Source: Embleya sp040605455 (GTDB taxonomy: Bacteria > Actinomycetota > Actinomycetes > Streptomycetales > Streptomycetaceae). Taken from it: a stretch of DNA of 38,911 nucleotides. The position numbers were made by a program, and so were the translations under genes. How positions within the stretch are numbered: position 1 is the first letter of the stretch; every line of letters starts with the position of its first letter. The notes beneath the pieces were generated by a model that was given only the letters and a program-made list of their open reading frames with translations, ran no database searches and was not told where the DNA came from. The stretch covers positions 1 through 38,911 of the forward strand of contig NZ_JBEXCV010000084.1 of assembly GCF_040605455.1 (NCBI RefSeq), in the 5' to 3' direction. Shown piece by piece: positions 1 to 7,946 of the stretch.

Positions 1-1
1 G

Positions 2-142
2 TGCGGGAACACCGTCGACATCGTCGGCATCCTCAACCCCACGATCGGCAACACCTGCCTCAACGTCGACGGGGACGACGACCGGCACGACGACCACCAC
101 GAGGGCCACAAGAACGCCGACTTCGGCGGCAACCACGGCTGA
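2..142 (+). CDS. chaplin, C-terminal fragment (5' end outside window)
   Basis: This is the last 46 codons of a gene that begins before the window. The frame reads CGNTVDIVGILNPTIGNTCL, which matches the end of the chaplin domain: paired cysteines about 18 residues apart, the hydrophobic VDIVGILNP core and the GNTC signature. Chaplins are secreted, amyloid-forming surface proteins that coat aerial hyphae and spores in streptomycetes. I cannot tell whether this is a long, wall-anchored or a short chaplin, because everything upstream is missing. The oddity is the tail. After the second cysteine come about 26 further residues rich in Asp and His (GDDDRHDDHHEGHK), whereas short chaplins usually stop within a few residues. 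There is no LPXTG sorting signal or terminal membrane helix in what is visible. A strong terminator follows 46 bases downstream. Confidence 0.85.
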   Translation, partial: CGNTVDIVGILNPTIGNTCLNVDGDDDRHDDHHEGHKNADFGGNHG

Positions 143-187
143 CCCCCGAGGCGACACCCTCTTCGGACGTTCCTCCACGTCCGACAC

Positions 188-224
188 CCGAGACCCCCGC
201 GCCTGCATCCCGCGGGGGTCTCGG
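188..224 (+). terminator. intrinsic terminator after the chaplin gene
   Basis: A perfect 14-bp inverted repeat (CCGAGACCCCCGCG paired with CGCGGGGGTCTCGG) encloses a 9-base loop. No T-run follows, which is usual for GC-rich actinomycete terminators. Confidence 0.85.
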
Positions 225-680
225 CACGCCCGGCCCCACTCCGCACGGCGCGCCCTACACGCCGCACGATCCGGCAGGCGGGAGGCACGCGCGGATGCGG
301 TTGTCGAGCCGGTCCGTGCGCCACATCGGCGCCCGACTCGGCGCCGGGGCATCGGTGACAGCGTTCGTTCGCGTTCGCGTCAAGTGCCGTCGCCAAGGCG
401 TCTGTTCGCGTGTGCGCCGAGGCTCCGTTCTCGCCGCGCGCCGCGATGCCGCTTCGACGCGCCGGGCCGGCGCCGGCCCGGCGCTCGCCCACCAACGCGC
501 GGGCTACGTCGCGACACGGTTGGAACGGGTGATCGCGGGCAACGAAAAGGAACCTCGAACGTCGTTGACACGTCGCCGAGTTGCCCCGGCACGGTGTGCC
601 CGGGTGGGAATGCGGGACAGCGGGGAATCCGCCCGAGCGGGCTCGATGCCCGGCCTCGCGCACGGAACAGGGAGCGGACC
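225..680. other. intergenic region upstream of the Mrr-like gene
   Basis: I see no convincing gene here. A perfect -35 hexamer TTGACA lies at 565-570, but the best -10 candidate (CACGGT, 590-595) is poor and sits 19 bases away, so a promoter is only possible. A ribosome-binding sequence GGGAGC lies just before the ATG at 681. Confidence 0.5.
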
Positions 681-1463
681 ATGAGCACGACACGGCCTTC
701 GACCCACGACGCCGGATCCGTGTCCGATCGAAGGCCCCTCGGGCACGGCGCCGATCGGCCGTCACGGGCCGGCGCATTCCTCCGGCCCGACCGGACATTC
801 CTCGGTCTGGCGTCGGCCGTGTGCGTCGTCGCGGCGTACTGCGGCCTGCGACAGGACTGGGAACTCCTGCGCGCAATCGTGGTGATCGCCGTGTTGGTGA
901 TCGGCGTCCTGTACATATGCGGCCTGTTCCGGCCGACGGTTCGGTCCGAGCGGCGGCGCTGGTCGCCCCGTACGCGATCGAGCACGCGGTCGCGGCCGGT
1001 TTCGTTCGCCGCCGTCGACGCCATGACGGGAACACGCTTCGAGGAACACGTCGCGCAGTTGTGCCGTCGTGATGCCTGCCTCGACGTCGAGGTCAGCGGT
1101 GGCGCGGGCGACTTGGGGGCGGACGTCGTGGCTCGGCTCCCCGACGGGCGCAACCTGGTGATCCAGTGCAAGCGGCTCGGCAGGACACGTGCCGTCGGCA
1201 GCCCCGATATGCAACGTTTCGTTGGAACCGCGCGGCCCGTGCACGGTGCCGACGTCGCGATACTGGTCACGAACTCCCGGTTCACGGCGCCCGCTCGTCG
1301 GCTCGCCCGGACCCAGGACATCGTGACCCTCGACCGGCGGGCACTGGGGCGGTGGATGGCGGGCACCGACCTCGCGACGATACTGCGGAGCGGAGCGGCC
1401 GCGCCGGTGGGCTCCACGCCAACCGGCGCGCCGCCGTCCGGTGTAGGCGGTCTGGGAGCATGA
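681..1463 (+). CDS. membrane-anchored Mrr-type restriction endonuclease-like protein
   Basis: This 260-residue protein has two predicted membrane helices near its N-terminus (about residues 39-55 and 64-83), then a basic linker and a restriction-endonuclease-fold domain of the Mrr_cat type (about 112-225). The domain begins MTGTRFEEHVAQL and continues with a glycine-rich turn leading to GAD (Asp148) and IQCK (Gln162, Lys164). These fit the D-(E/Q)-x-K catalytic signature of Mrr/type IV nucleases. The region VAILVTNSRFTAPARRLA matches the helix and strand that follow in this family. The domain probably faces the cytoplasm and would cleave DNA, as Mrr enzymes that act on methylated DNA do; the target is unknown. 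The ATG at 681 was chosen for its GGGAGC ribosome-binding site and because the longer upstream frame is arginine-rich and non-protein-like. It stands alone, with a terminator 24 bases downstream. Confidence 0.8.
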   Translation: MSTTRPSTHDAGSVSDRRPLGHGADRPSRAGAFLRPDRTFLGLASAVCVVAAYCGLRQDWELLRAIVVIAVLVIGVLYICGLFRPTVRSERRRWSPRTRSSTRSRPVSFAAVDAMTGTRFEEHVAQLCRRDACLDVEVSGGAGDLGADVVARLPDGRNLVIQCKRLGRTRAVGSPDMQRFVGTARPVHGADVAILVTNSRFTAPARRLARTQDIVTLDRRALGRWMAGTDLATILRSGAAAPVGSTPTGAPPSGVGGLGA

Positions 1464-1486
1464 CAGACAAGCGGTCGATCGTCGTC

Positions 1487-1513
1487 CCGTCGGGCCGACG
1501 GCGCAGCCTTTTT
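1487..1513 (+). terminator. probable terminator after the Mrr-like gene
   Basis: A short hairpin (CCGTC, loop GGGCC, GACGG) at 1487-1501 is followed by a run of five T at 1509-1513, so it resembles a rho-independent terminator on the plus strand. Confidence 0.6.
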
Positions 1514-1639
1514 ACCGGGAGCGCCAGGACCGGCGAGGTCCGCAAGGCGCCTGCGATGCGCCTCGAACACGAAAAGGCACCGCGGCCGTCGCACCACGCC
1601 CGGTCACCCGAATCCCGCGCCCCAACGCTCACCTTCCCC

Positions 1640-4051
1640 TTACGACGAAGACGTCGGGTCGTGCAGTTGCATCGACTGTTCGGTGACACGTTCCTCGATC
1701 GTGATGGCCTCGGCGGTCCGTCCTGCCAGCCGGTATGAGGCGGCGAGGAAACTCCATGCCGTCAGGATGTCCGGGTGTCCCGCGGCGAGGAGGCGCTCGC
1801 GCTGCTGTGCGACGCGTTCGCCGATCGTGACGGCCTCGGCGATGCGCCCGGCCAACCAGTACGAGGTGGCGAGGTTGGCCAACGTGTCGAGGGTATGCGG
1901 GTGATCCGGGCCCAGAAGACGCTCGCGTTGCTCCGCGACGCGCTCTTCGATGGTGATGGCTTCGCGGGTGCGACCGGCGAGCCGGTACGAGGTCGCCAGG
2001 TTGGCCCGCGCGGCGAGGGTCTGTGGGTGTTCCGCGCCCAGACGACAGCGGCTCTGCTCGGCGATGCGTTCGCCGATCGTGATGGCCTCCTCGGTTCGCC
2101 CCGCGACCCGATACGTTGTGGCGAGGTCGTCCCACGCGGTGAGGGTCCGGGGGTGTTCCGCGCCCAGGAGAAGTCGGCTCTGTTCGGCTACGAGTTCACC
2201 GATCGTGATGGCCTCGCTCGTAAGGCCGGCCGGCCGGTACGCGGCGGCAAGGTGGGCCCACGCGGTGAGGGTGTCGGGGTGTTCCGCACCCAGAAGACGC
2301 GTGCGCTGCTCCGCGACGCGTTCGCCGATCGTGATGGCCGCGTCCGTCCACTCCACCAGCCGGTACGCGGCGGCAAGGTGGCCCCGTGCCGTGAGGGTGT
2401 CGGGGTGTTCCGCGCCCAACAGCCGCTCGGCGTCGTCGGTTGCACGTCGCCAATGGCACACCGCGGCTGTGTTGAGTCCCATGTGGAGCAGGCTCTCGCC
2501 GGCGCGGAAGAGCACCGGATTCGCGCCGGAGTGCCACAGGTCGTCGCCCGTGGTTGTGGTGAGGACGTCGGTGTTGGCACGCAGCACGGCGGTGAGATCG
2601 GGGTGGGTGTGGTCGGCGTCCGGCCACAGATTCAGCAACGCGCTCGCGGCCGCCTGGGCGGCGTCCCGGGTGCGGATGGGAAGTTCGGTCTCGCGGGCGG
2701 CGCGGGCGGTGAGGGCGTGGAGGCGAACCGCGCGGGGGCCGGCGGCGGATTCGTCGGTGAGGAGGTTGTAGCGGTGCAGCAGCCGGATCACCGCACGCGC
2801 TTGGTCGGCGTCGACCCGGGCTGCGCCGGACGGAACTCCGGGACTGCGATGGGCGGTCAGGTAGGCGAGGACGGGAGCCGTACCCCACAGTTCCCGTGGA
2901 TGACCGGCGGGATCGAGAAGGGCGGCCAGGCGGAGGGCCGGATTTGCCAGTCCTTGGGGTTCTTGGTGTCGGGCGGCGTCCAGGGCGAGTAGGAGTGTGC
3001 TGTCGACCTCGCGTCCGTAGCCTTCGGTGTCGGCATGGCGGGGCATGAGATGACCCAGCCGCGTGCGGCTGTCCCGGAAACGGGTGAGGTACTCGGCACA
3101 GGTCACGTCCTGAACGATCATGTATGCGGCCGCGTGGGCCAACGCGAGGGGCAGCAGGCCCAGTTCCTCGGCGAGGCCGGCGAGGTGGGCATCGAGGAGG
3201 TGGCCGGCGCGGTCGTGGGTGAGGCGTTCGCGTAGGTAGCGGTCGGCCTCGTGCACGGTATAGCCACCGATGTCGACGACGGTACGACTACCACCCGACA
3301 GGCGCGGGTCGCGCAAACGGCTGGTTGCCAGCACCCGGCCCTTTCCGGACGGTGAGGTCGGCGGCCACCAAGGGGTGATGCCGTCGGGGTCGGTGATGTC
3401 GTCGAGAACGACGAGCCAACTCCGACGGGTGGTGGCCAGCCACGCGGTGAACGCCTTCGCGTCGGCTTCGGCGTCGTCGCCGCCTGCACCGGGCGCGTGG
3501 ACCAGGTGGGCGGCCCGCGCGTACAGCGCGATCACTCGGGCCGCATCGGCAGCGTCCGCCCACACCACCAACTCGGTTCCTGCGGCGATGGCTTGGCGGG
3601 CACAGGACGCGGCGAGCTGGGTCTTGCCGACACCCCCGCCTCCCGAGAACACCTGCGTCGAGACGACGGTCGCCGGGTCGGCGTGCGCCGCGTCGACCGC
3701 TGCCCGCGGTTCGGCGCGGCTCTGGAACGCGGTGGCCGGCGCGGGTACGGCGCCCAGGCACAACGGCCACGGCACCGGCTCGCGCGCCTTGACGCTGACG
3801 TGGAGTTGGTGGGCGTGGATGCTGCCGGTGTTGGCGAGTCCACCGCCGGTGGCGCTCGCGTCGCCGCTGCCGGCGACCGACACCCCGGTCGGCGCCGCAC
3901 CGCGGTGGCCGGTCGTCGCCGTTCCGCCACCACGCGCGCGGGCATCCCCCGACGCGACCACGACCGCCGCTGGGTCGCCCGGTCGGCCGGGTTCTCCTGC
4001 GGGCAGCCCCGTCCCGGCGGGGGCGGCCTTGCGGCCGCGTCGCCATCGCAC
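1640..4051 (-). CDS. NB-ARC-type STAND ATPase with C-terminal TPR repeats
   Basis: This 803-residue STAND-class signalling ATPase begins with a Gly/Ala/Thr-rich segment (about residues 35-80) of the repetitive kind that often precedes NB-ARC modules in streptomycetes. The nucleotide-binding domain has a P-loop GGGGVGKT (139-146), a Walker B strand WLVVLDDI (214-221), an ATSR sensor motif (244-247) and a later GLLPLALAHAA motif matching the GLPLA box of NB-ARC proteins. The C-terminal region holds six 42-residue tetratricopeptide units of the form LLGAEHPDTLTAWxxLAxxY. Such proteins are thought to oligomerise on ligand binding and switch on an effector. No separate effector domain is visible in this chain. 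The GTG start at 4051 was chosen because AAGGAGG lies about nine bases upstream; the longer frame has no such signal. The gene is monocistronic and divergent from the PIG-L gene. Confidence 0.85.
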   Translation of the reverse strand: MRWRRGRKAAPAGTGLPAGEPGRPGDPAAVVVASGDARARGGGTATTGHRGAAPTGVSVAGSGDASATGGGLANTGSIHAHQLHVSVKAREPVPWPLCLGAVPAPATAFQSRAEPRAAVDAAHADPATVVSTQVFSGGGGVGKTQLAASCARQAIAAGTELVVWADAADAARVIALYARAAHLVHAPGAGGDDAEADAKAFTAWLATTRRSWLVVLDDITDPDGITPWWPPTSPSGKGRVLATSRLRDPRLSGGSRTVVDIGGYTVHEADRYLRERLTHDRAGHLLDAHLAGLAEELGLLPLALAHAAAYMIVQDVTCAEYLTRFRDSRTRLGHLMPRHADTEGYGREVDSTLLLALDAARHQEPQGLANPALRLAALLDPAGHPRELWGTAPVLAYLTAHRSPGVPSGAARVDADQARAVIRLLHRYNLLTDESAAGPRAVRLHALTARAARETELPIRTRDAAQAAASALLNLWPDADHTHPDLTAVLRANTDVLTTTTGDDLWHSGANPVLFRAGESLLHMGLNTAAVCHWRRATDDAERLLGAEHPDTLTARGHLAAAYRLVEWTDAAITIGERVAEQRTRLLGAEHPDTLTAWAHLAAAYRPAGLTSEAITIGELVAEQSRLLLGAEHPRTLTAWDDLATTYRVAGRTEEAITIGERIAEQSRCRLGAEHPQTLAARANLATSYRLAGRTREAITIEERVAEQRERLLGPDHPHTLDTLANLATSYWLAGRIAEAVTIGERVAQQRERLLAAGHPDILTAWSFLAASYRLAGRTAEAITIEERVTEQSMQLHDPTSSS
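1666..2424 (-). repeat. six tandem 126-bp repeats encoding TPR units
   Basis: The LLGAEHP-type motif recurs at an exact 126-bp period (unit starts near 2421, 2295, 2169, 2043, 1917 and 1791). The nucleotide similarity between units is high, which suggests recent duplication or recombination among repeats. Confidence 0.8.
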
Positions 4052-4587
4052 CGGAACCTTCCTCCTTGTCGAGCGTACGAACTCCCAGTACACCAGGGCC
4101 GGAGGCGTCGTGTTACCCGATTCGGTCCCGCGCGCAACAGCACGGATTGCACACCGCTCCCGACAACCCCACCGAGGGAAGGCATACCTCGCCGGTGGAG
4201 GACGGCGACACCGAGGTGCCGGCACGGCTGCGCACGCACACACTCGGCCGGACCCGCACGATGTGGCACGAACAGGCCGCCAGCCTCGGTCTTGCGGCGT
4301 GCGGTACCGAAGGCGTCGGCGTGCGGCAGGGTTTTCGGGCGGTCGGACGAGCCTTCGGAAGGCACGTTGTGCGCGATTTGGCGGGCGAGACAAAATCTCA
4401 CACTCGGCGGCCCTTTTCGCGGGACGGGCGGATACCGCCGTTCCCGTGTCGTATTCCTCCGCGAATGTCGGTCGGTGTGGGACGGAATGGGATTCGGGGG
4501 AAAAGGGGCCAGCCCTATGATTGTTGACTTGTTCCGGGCCGGGCGAAACGATACGGGCTCGATGTGGACGACGAAAGGTGAGTACGC
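4052..4587. other. divergent intergenic region with a candidate promoter for the PIG-L gene
   Basis: This spacer separates the divergent NB-ARC and PIG-L genes. A candidate promoter on the plus strand is TTGACT (4524-4529), a 17-base spacer and AACGAT (4547-4552), about 35 bases before the GTG start. An open frame at 4195-4527 has GC-rich third positions in its first half only and no recognisable domain. I leave it uncalled, although it could be a decayed gene. Confidence 0.4.
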
Positions 4588-6516
4588 GTGCGATCCCATT
4601 TGTATCGCGTGATCGGCATTGTTGGGCTTGCCCTGGGTTTGACCCTCGGTGGCATGGGGCCGGTATCCGCGGATCCGCTCGCGGCTCCGGACGGCTTCAT
4701 GCAGGTGGTCGCTCATCCCGATGACGACCTGTTCTTCATGAATCCCGAACTTCTGGAGGGGATACGGGCGGGGGCGCCGTCGACGACGGTGTACCTCACG
4801 GACGGCTGGAAGCAGGACGGGTTGCATCCGCGACAGCAGGGCGCCATGGCCGCCTATGCCGCAATGGCGGAGAAATGGGGCTCCTCGTGGACCGGATCCT
4901 CGATCGCCGTGGCCGATGGGCGCGCGGAGGTGTACACGCTCGACGAGCGTGACGATATTCGGTTGGTATTTCTCAACCTGCCTGACGATGATTGCCTGAT
5001 CCAGCTCCAGAACGGCGAGAGTCCGTTCTGCATCACCAATAATCCGGCTTCGACCGAAACCGGTGTCGACGACAGCTTCACCTATCACCGAGCGGATGTC
5101 GTCACCGCGATCCATCAGCTGATCCGCGAATATCGGCCGGCTTCGCTGCGGACCCTGGACGCGTTGCCGGACAATCGCTATCGAACCGACCTCGCCCTCA
5201 ACGATCATCACGACCACGTCGCTTCGGCGCGATACGCGAACGAGGCGGTCGCCCGCTACAGCGCGTCGGAGAGCGCCAGGTTGTTCGTCACGTCCTACCG
5301 GGGCTACAACGTCGGGTCGGGCCCGAACAATCTGGCCGCCGACGATCTGTACAACAAGCGGGCGGCGGTCGGCGCCTACACGGATATCGCGACCGGGGCG
5401 CGAGGCGATGAACCCTGGCGCGATCCCGCTCAAGAGCGGTGGTCCAGGGGTTCGAATTGGGTCGGCCGCAATGCGGACGGCACTCTTCAGGCGTTCGCCG
5501 TGATCGGCGAGAAGGTCGTCACCTGGCGGCAGTCCACCAATGGCTCGTGGGGCCCGGCGCAGGAGATGCCGTGGCCCGGCGGTCCACTCGCTCCGGGTCT
5601 GTCCGTCGCCCCCAACTACGACGGCCGGCTGCAACTGCTCGGCCGTAGGCTCAACGACCATCACATCGTGACGATCCACCAGACCTCGGCCAACGGGAAC
5701 TTCGCGGCGTCGTGGAGCGACTTCGGCAACCCGAACGACAATCTCGGCGTGGCGAACCGACCGCAGGTGGGCACCCCGATCATGGTCCGCAACGCGGACG
5801 GCATGCTCCAGATCTTCGTCAAGAACGGCGGGGGCGGCGTCAGCACCGTCTACCAGGCCGACCCGACGAACGGGTGGTGGGACCTCGATTGGAAGGACAT
5901 CGGCGGCACCGGGGTCCAGGACGGGCTCAGCGCGGTCCTGAACGACGTCGGCCACATCGAACTGTTCGCCTCCACCATCGTGAACGAAGAGAGCCGGGAG
6001 GGACGTCTGGCCACGTGGTACCAGACCGACTCCAAGGGCACGTTCGCGCACAACCCCTACCTGGTCGCGAACAACGTCGCGAGCGCTCCCAGTGCGGTGG
6101 TCGGTGGCGGCGGCCCGATCCGGGTCTTCTACCGGGCGGCCGACACCGGTGACGTCGCGGTCGTGAGCCAACTGAACGTCGCCGGCGCCTGGCAACAGAC
6201 GACAGGGACCCTCGGCAACACCGGCGGAACCCGCAAGCCGCTGGTCGCGTCCGGCTCGGACCGGCGGATCCTGCTGTACACGCGCAACGACGATTCGGGC
6301 ATCACGCTGGACTGGCAGACCGGTTCCACCTCCGGATCCGGATTCGGCGGGTGGCAGCGAATCCCCGCCACGCTGATCGACTCGCCCGCCGTGGTGGCCC
6401 GCGCCGACGGACGGCTGGCCATGTTCCACATCGGCACCGACGGCATGTTGTACTACGCCCACCAGGACGCCGGATCCCCCACCGAGCCATTCTCCGCGTG
6501 GAGCCTCATCGGCTGA
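4588..6516 (+). CDS. secreted PIG-L family deacetylase with C-terminal propeller-like repeats
   Basis: This 642-residue protein has a Sec-type signal peptide (basic start MRSHLYR, hydrophobic core, likely cleavage after VSA near residue 28). The mature part opens with a PIG-L/LmbE deacetylase domain carrying AHPDDD (42-47) and HHDH (207-210), the usual zinc ligands and catalytic aspartate of this family. Family members remove acetyl groups from N-acetylglucosamine-type sugars. From about residue 280 the chain consists of recurring blocks such as GRNADGTLQAFAV, VRNADGMLQIFVK and VARADGRLAMFHI separated by about 50 residues. This pattern resembles beta-propeller or lectin-like modules attached to secreted actinomycete enzymes. 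I infer a secreted enzyme acting on a glycan or glycoconjugate, with the C-terminus used for binding. The GTG at 4588 follows AAAGGTG. A strong terminator lies 70 bases downstream. Confidence 0.85.
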   Translation: MRSHLYRVIGIVGLALGLTLGGMGPVSADPLAAPDGFMQVVAHPDDDLFFMNPELLEGIRAGAPSTTVYLTDGWKQDGLHPRQQGAMAAYAAMAEKWGSSWTGSSIAVADGRAEVYTLDERDDIRLVFLNLPDDDCLIQLQNGESPFCITNNPASTETGVDDSFTYHRADVVTAIHQLIREYRPASLRTLDALPDNRYRTDLALNDHHDHVASARYANEAVARYSASESARLFVTSYRGYNVGSGPNNLAADDLYNKRAAVGAYTDIATGARGDEPWRDPAQERWSRGSNWVGRNADGTLQAFAVIGEKVVTWRQSTNGSWGPAQEMPWPGGPLAPGLSVAPNYDGRLQLLGRRLNDHHIVTIHQTSANGNFAASWSDFGNPNDNLGVANRPQVGTPIMVRNADGMLQIFVKNGGGGVSTVYQADPTNGWWDLDWKDIGGTGVQDGLSAVLNDVGHIELFASTIVNEESREGRLATWYQTDSKGTFAHNPYLVANNVASAPSAVVGGGGPIRVFYRAADTGDVAVVSQLNVAGAWQQTTGTLGNTGGTRKPLVASGSDRRILLYTRNDDSGITLDWQTGSTSGSGFGGWQRIPATLIDSPAVVARADGRLAMFHIGTDGMLYYAHQDAGSPTEPFSAWSLIG

Positions 6517-6586
6517 GCGGCCGTAGGCGGCAGTCACCGTCCGGGCCCGCTCGGCGCCTCGGCTTGCGATCGGCCCCGGATGGGGC

Positions 6587-6624
6587 GGCGAGAGTCCCCG
6601 ACCCAACGATCGGGGACTCTCGCC
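6587..6624. terminator. bidirectional terminator between the PIG-L gene and ohr
   Basis: A perfect 15-bp stem (GGCGAGAGTCCCCGA with TCGGGGACTCTCGCC) encloses an 8-base loop. It lies between two convergent genes and can serve both. Confidence 0.88.
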
Positions 6625-6646
6625 GGTTTCCGGTCGCTCCGCCCGG

Positions 6647-6671
6647 CGACCGACGACCGACGACCGACGAC
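6647..6671. repeat. short tandem repeat, 7-bp unit CGACGAC
   Basis: Three full copies of CGACGAC plus a partial copy lie immediately after the 3' end of ohr. It is a simple repeat with no evident role. Confidence 0.6.
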
Positions 6672-6676
6672 CGGGT

Positions 6677-7087
6677 CTACTCGACGACGAGTTCGACCGG
6701 GATGTTGCCCCGGGTCGCGTTCGAGTACGGGCAGACCTGGTGGGTGGCCTCGATCAGCGCGCGGCCCTGCTCTGCGGACAGGTGTTCCGGCAACTCCACG
6801 CGCAGCGTCACGCTCAGGCCGAACCCGCCGTCGCCGTTGGCGTTCAGGCCGACCTCCGCCGTCACCGAGGCGTCGGCGGCATCCACGTTCCGGCGCTTCG
6901 CCACGAGTTGCATCGCACTCGCGAAGCAGGCCGCGTATCCCGCCGCGAACAGTTGCTCGGGGTTGGTCCCGACACCGTCCCCGCCGAGTTCCTTCTGCAG
7001 GCCGAGTTCGACGTCGAGTTGCCCGTCGGAGCTCACCGCCCGTCCGTCCCGTCCAGCCGAGGTCGCGATCGCGGTGTAGAGACTCAT
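6677..7087 (-). CDS. ohr: organic hydroperoxide resistance protein (Ohr/OsmC family)
   Basis: This 136-residue protein has the Ohr subfamily features in full: the TNPEQLFAAGYAACF block with the reactive Cys54, and a second cysteine at 119 within VCPYSNATRGNIPVEL. Ohr enzymes are dithiol peroxidases that reduce organic and fatty-acid hydroperoxides, usually with lipoylated protein as reductant, in the cytoplasm. The ATG at 7087 gives the normal N-terminus MSLYTAIAT; an in-frame extension upstream is not typical of the family. The gene is divergent from a TetR regulator, and the 120-base gap holds two similar palindromes. This suggests peroxide-responsive control by that TetR protein rather than by the MarR-type OhrR usually found beside ohr. 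Confidence 0.93.
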   Translation of the reverse strand: MSLYTAIATSAGRDGRAVSSDGQLDVELGLQKELGGDGVGTNPEQLFAAGYAACFASAMQLVAKRRNVDAADASVTAEVGLNANGDGGFGLSVTLRVELPEHLSAEQGRALIEATHQVCPYSNATRGNIPVELVVE

Positions 7088-7137
7088 GGTCCCGCCTTCT
7101 CCGAGTAGTGATGGACGCATAGCAGTGGCGAGTGGTA

Positions 7138-7159
7138 GTAGACAGATCTTTCTGTCTAC
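7138..7159. promoter_or_regulatory. palindromic operator, box 1
   Basis: GTAGACAGA and TCTGTCTAC form 9-bp perfect arms around a 4-base centre. It lies between the divergent ohr and TetR genes and shares the core AGACAGA/TCTGTCT with box 2, as expected for a TetR dimer site. Confidence 0.75.
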
Positions 7160-7178
7160 CGCCCACGTCATCGAATGT

Positions 7179-7192
7179 AGACAGATCTGTCT
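7179..7192. promoter_or_regulatory. palindromic operator, box 2
   Basis: The 14-bp perfect palindrome AGACAGATCTGTCT lies 14 bases before the TetR start codon and carries the same half-sites as box 1, with the arms adjoining. It is well placed for autoregulation. Confidence 0.72.
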
Positions 7193-7206
7193 GGTATCGT
7201 CAAGGT

Positions 7207-7806
7207 GTGCGTACGACAGCCTCCGACCGCCCCCGCGAGAGTCCGGCCCGCCGCCGGGTCCTGGACACCGCGACCACGCTCTTCTACGCCCACGGCGTGC
7301 ACGCCGTGGGCGTCGATCGGATCATCGCCGAAGCCGGCGTGGCGAAGGCGACGTTCTACAACCACTTTTCATCCAAGGACGAACTGGTCCACGCGTACCT
7401 CGACGAGCAGTACCGCTCGCAGCGTCGCGCGGTCGCGACGCTGCGAGCGGCTTCGGCCGACATGCCGGCGCGCGAAATCCTGCTGCGGCTTTTCGACCTG
7501 ATGATCGAGATCGGCCGCGCACCCGGCTTCCGCGGGTGTCCGTTCATCAACGCCGCCGCCGAATTCCCGGACACCGCCCACCCGGTGCGCGCCGCCGTCC
7601 TCGACCACCGCACCTGGTTCCGCACGATGCTGACCGATCTGCTCACCGCCGCCGGCGACACCCGCCCCCGGGCCACCGCGGACATCCTCATGCTGCTGCG
7701 CGACGGCCTGGCCGTCGGCTGTTACCTGGACGACGCCCACACCATGCGCCACATCGTGCGCGACGCCCTGGGCCGTGTACTCGGCCCACCGGGCGACACC
7801 GCATAG
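7207..7806 (+). CDS. TetR/AcrR family transcriptional regulator
   Basis: This 199-residue protein has an N-terminal TetR helix-turn-helix (about residues 15-62; VDRIIAEAGVAKATFYNHF is the recognition region) and a C-terminal ligand domain with the GFRGCPFINAAAEF segment (Cys111). This segment is typical of a large actinomycete AcrR subfamily. A second cysteine lies near residue 173. The GTG at 7207 was chosen because homologues start close before the HTH; the longer upstream frame would run through the operator palindromes. No good ribosome-binding site precedes it, so it may be translated from a leaderless or near-leaderless transcript. It is divergent from ohr and probably represses both genes. 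The conserved cysteine suggests, but does not prove, control by thiol oxidation. Confidence 0.88.
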   Translation: MRTTASDRPRESPARRRVLDTATTLFYAHGVHAVGVDRIIAEAGVAKATFYNHFSSKDELVHAYLDEQYRSQRRAVATLRAASADMPAREILLRLFDLMIEIGRAPGFRGCPFINAAAEFPDTAHPVRAAVLDHRTWFRTMLTDLLTAAGDTRPRATADILMLLRDGLAVGCYLDDAHTMRHIVRDALGRVLGPPGDTA

Positions 7807-7946
7807 ACGACGCCTCCCCCAACGGCGCGAAACCGCGCACGACGTCCATTCGGCCGACGGAAACTGCGCGAACCGCCGTCGAGGAATGCCAAGCTGGGCA
7901 CACACGGTCCGAATCCGGTGACCGATGGTGCAGTGCTGGGGGTCCG

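Noticed and set aside
4195..4527. A 110-codon plus-strand frame between the NB-ARC and PIG-L genes
   Set aside because: Third-position bias is good only in the first half, the frame overlaps the likely promoter, and no domain was seen. It could be a decayed gene but is not supported.
3532..6606. A 1,024-codon open frame on the minus strand
   Set aside because: It overlaps the well-supported PIG-L gene and the start of the NB-ARC gene, and its translation has no recognisable motifs.
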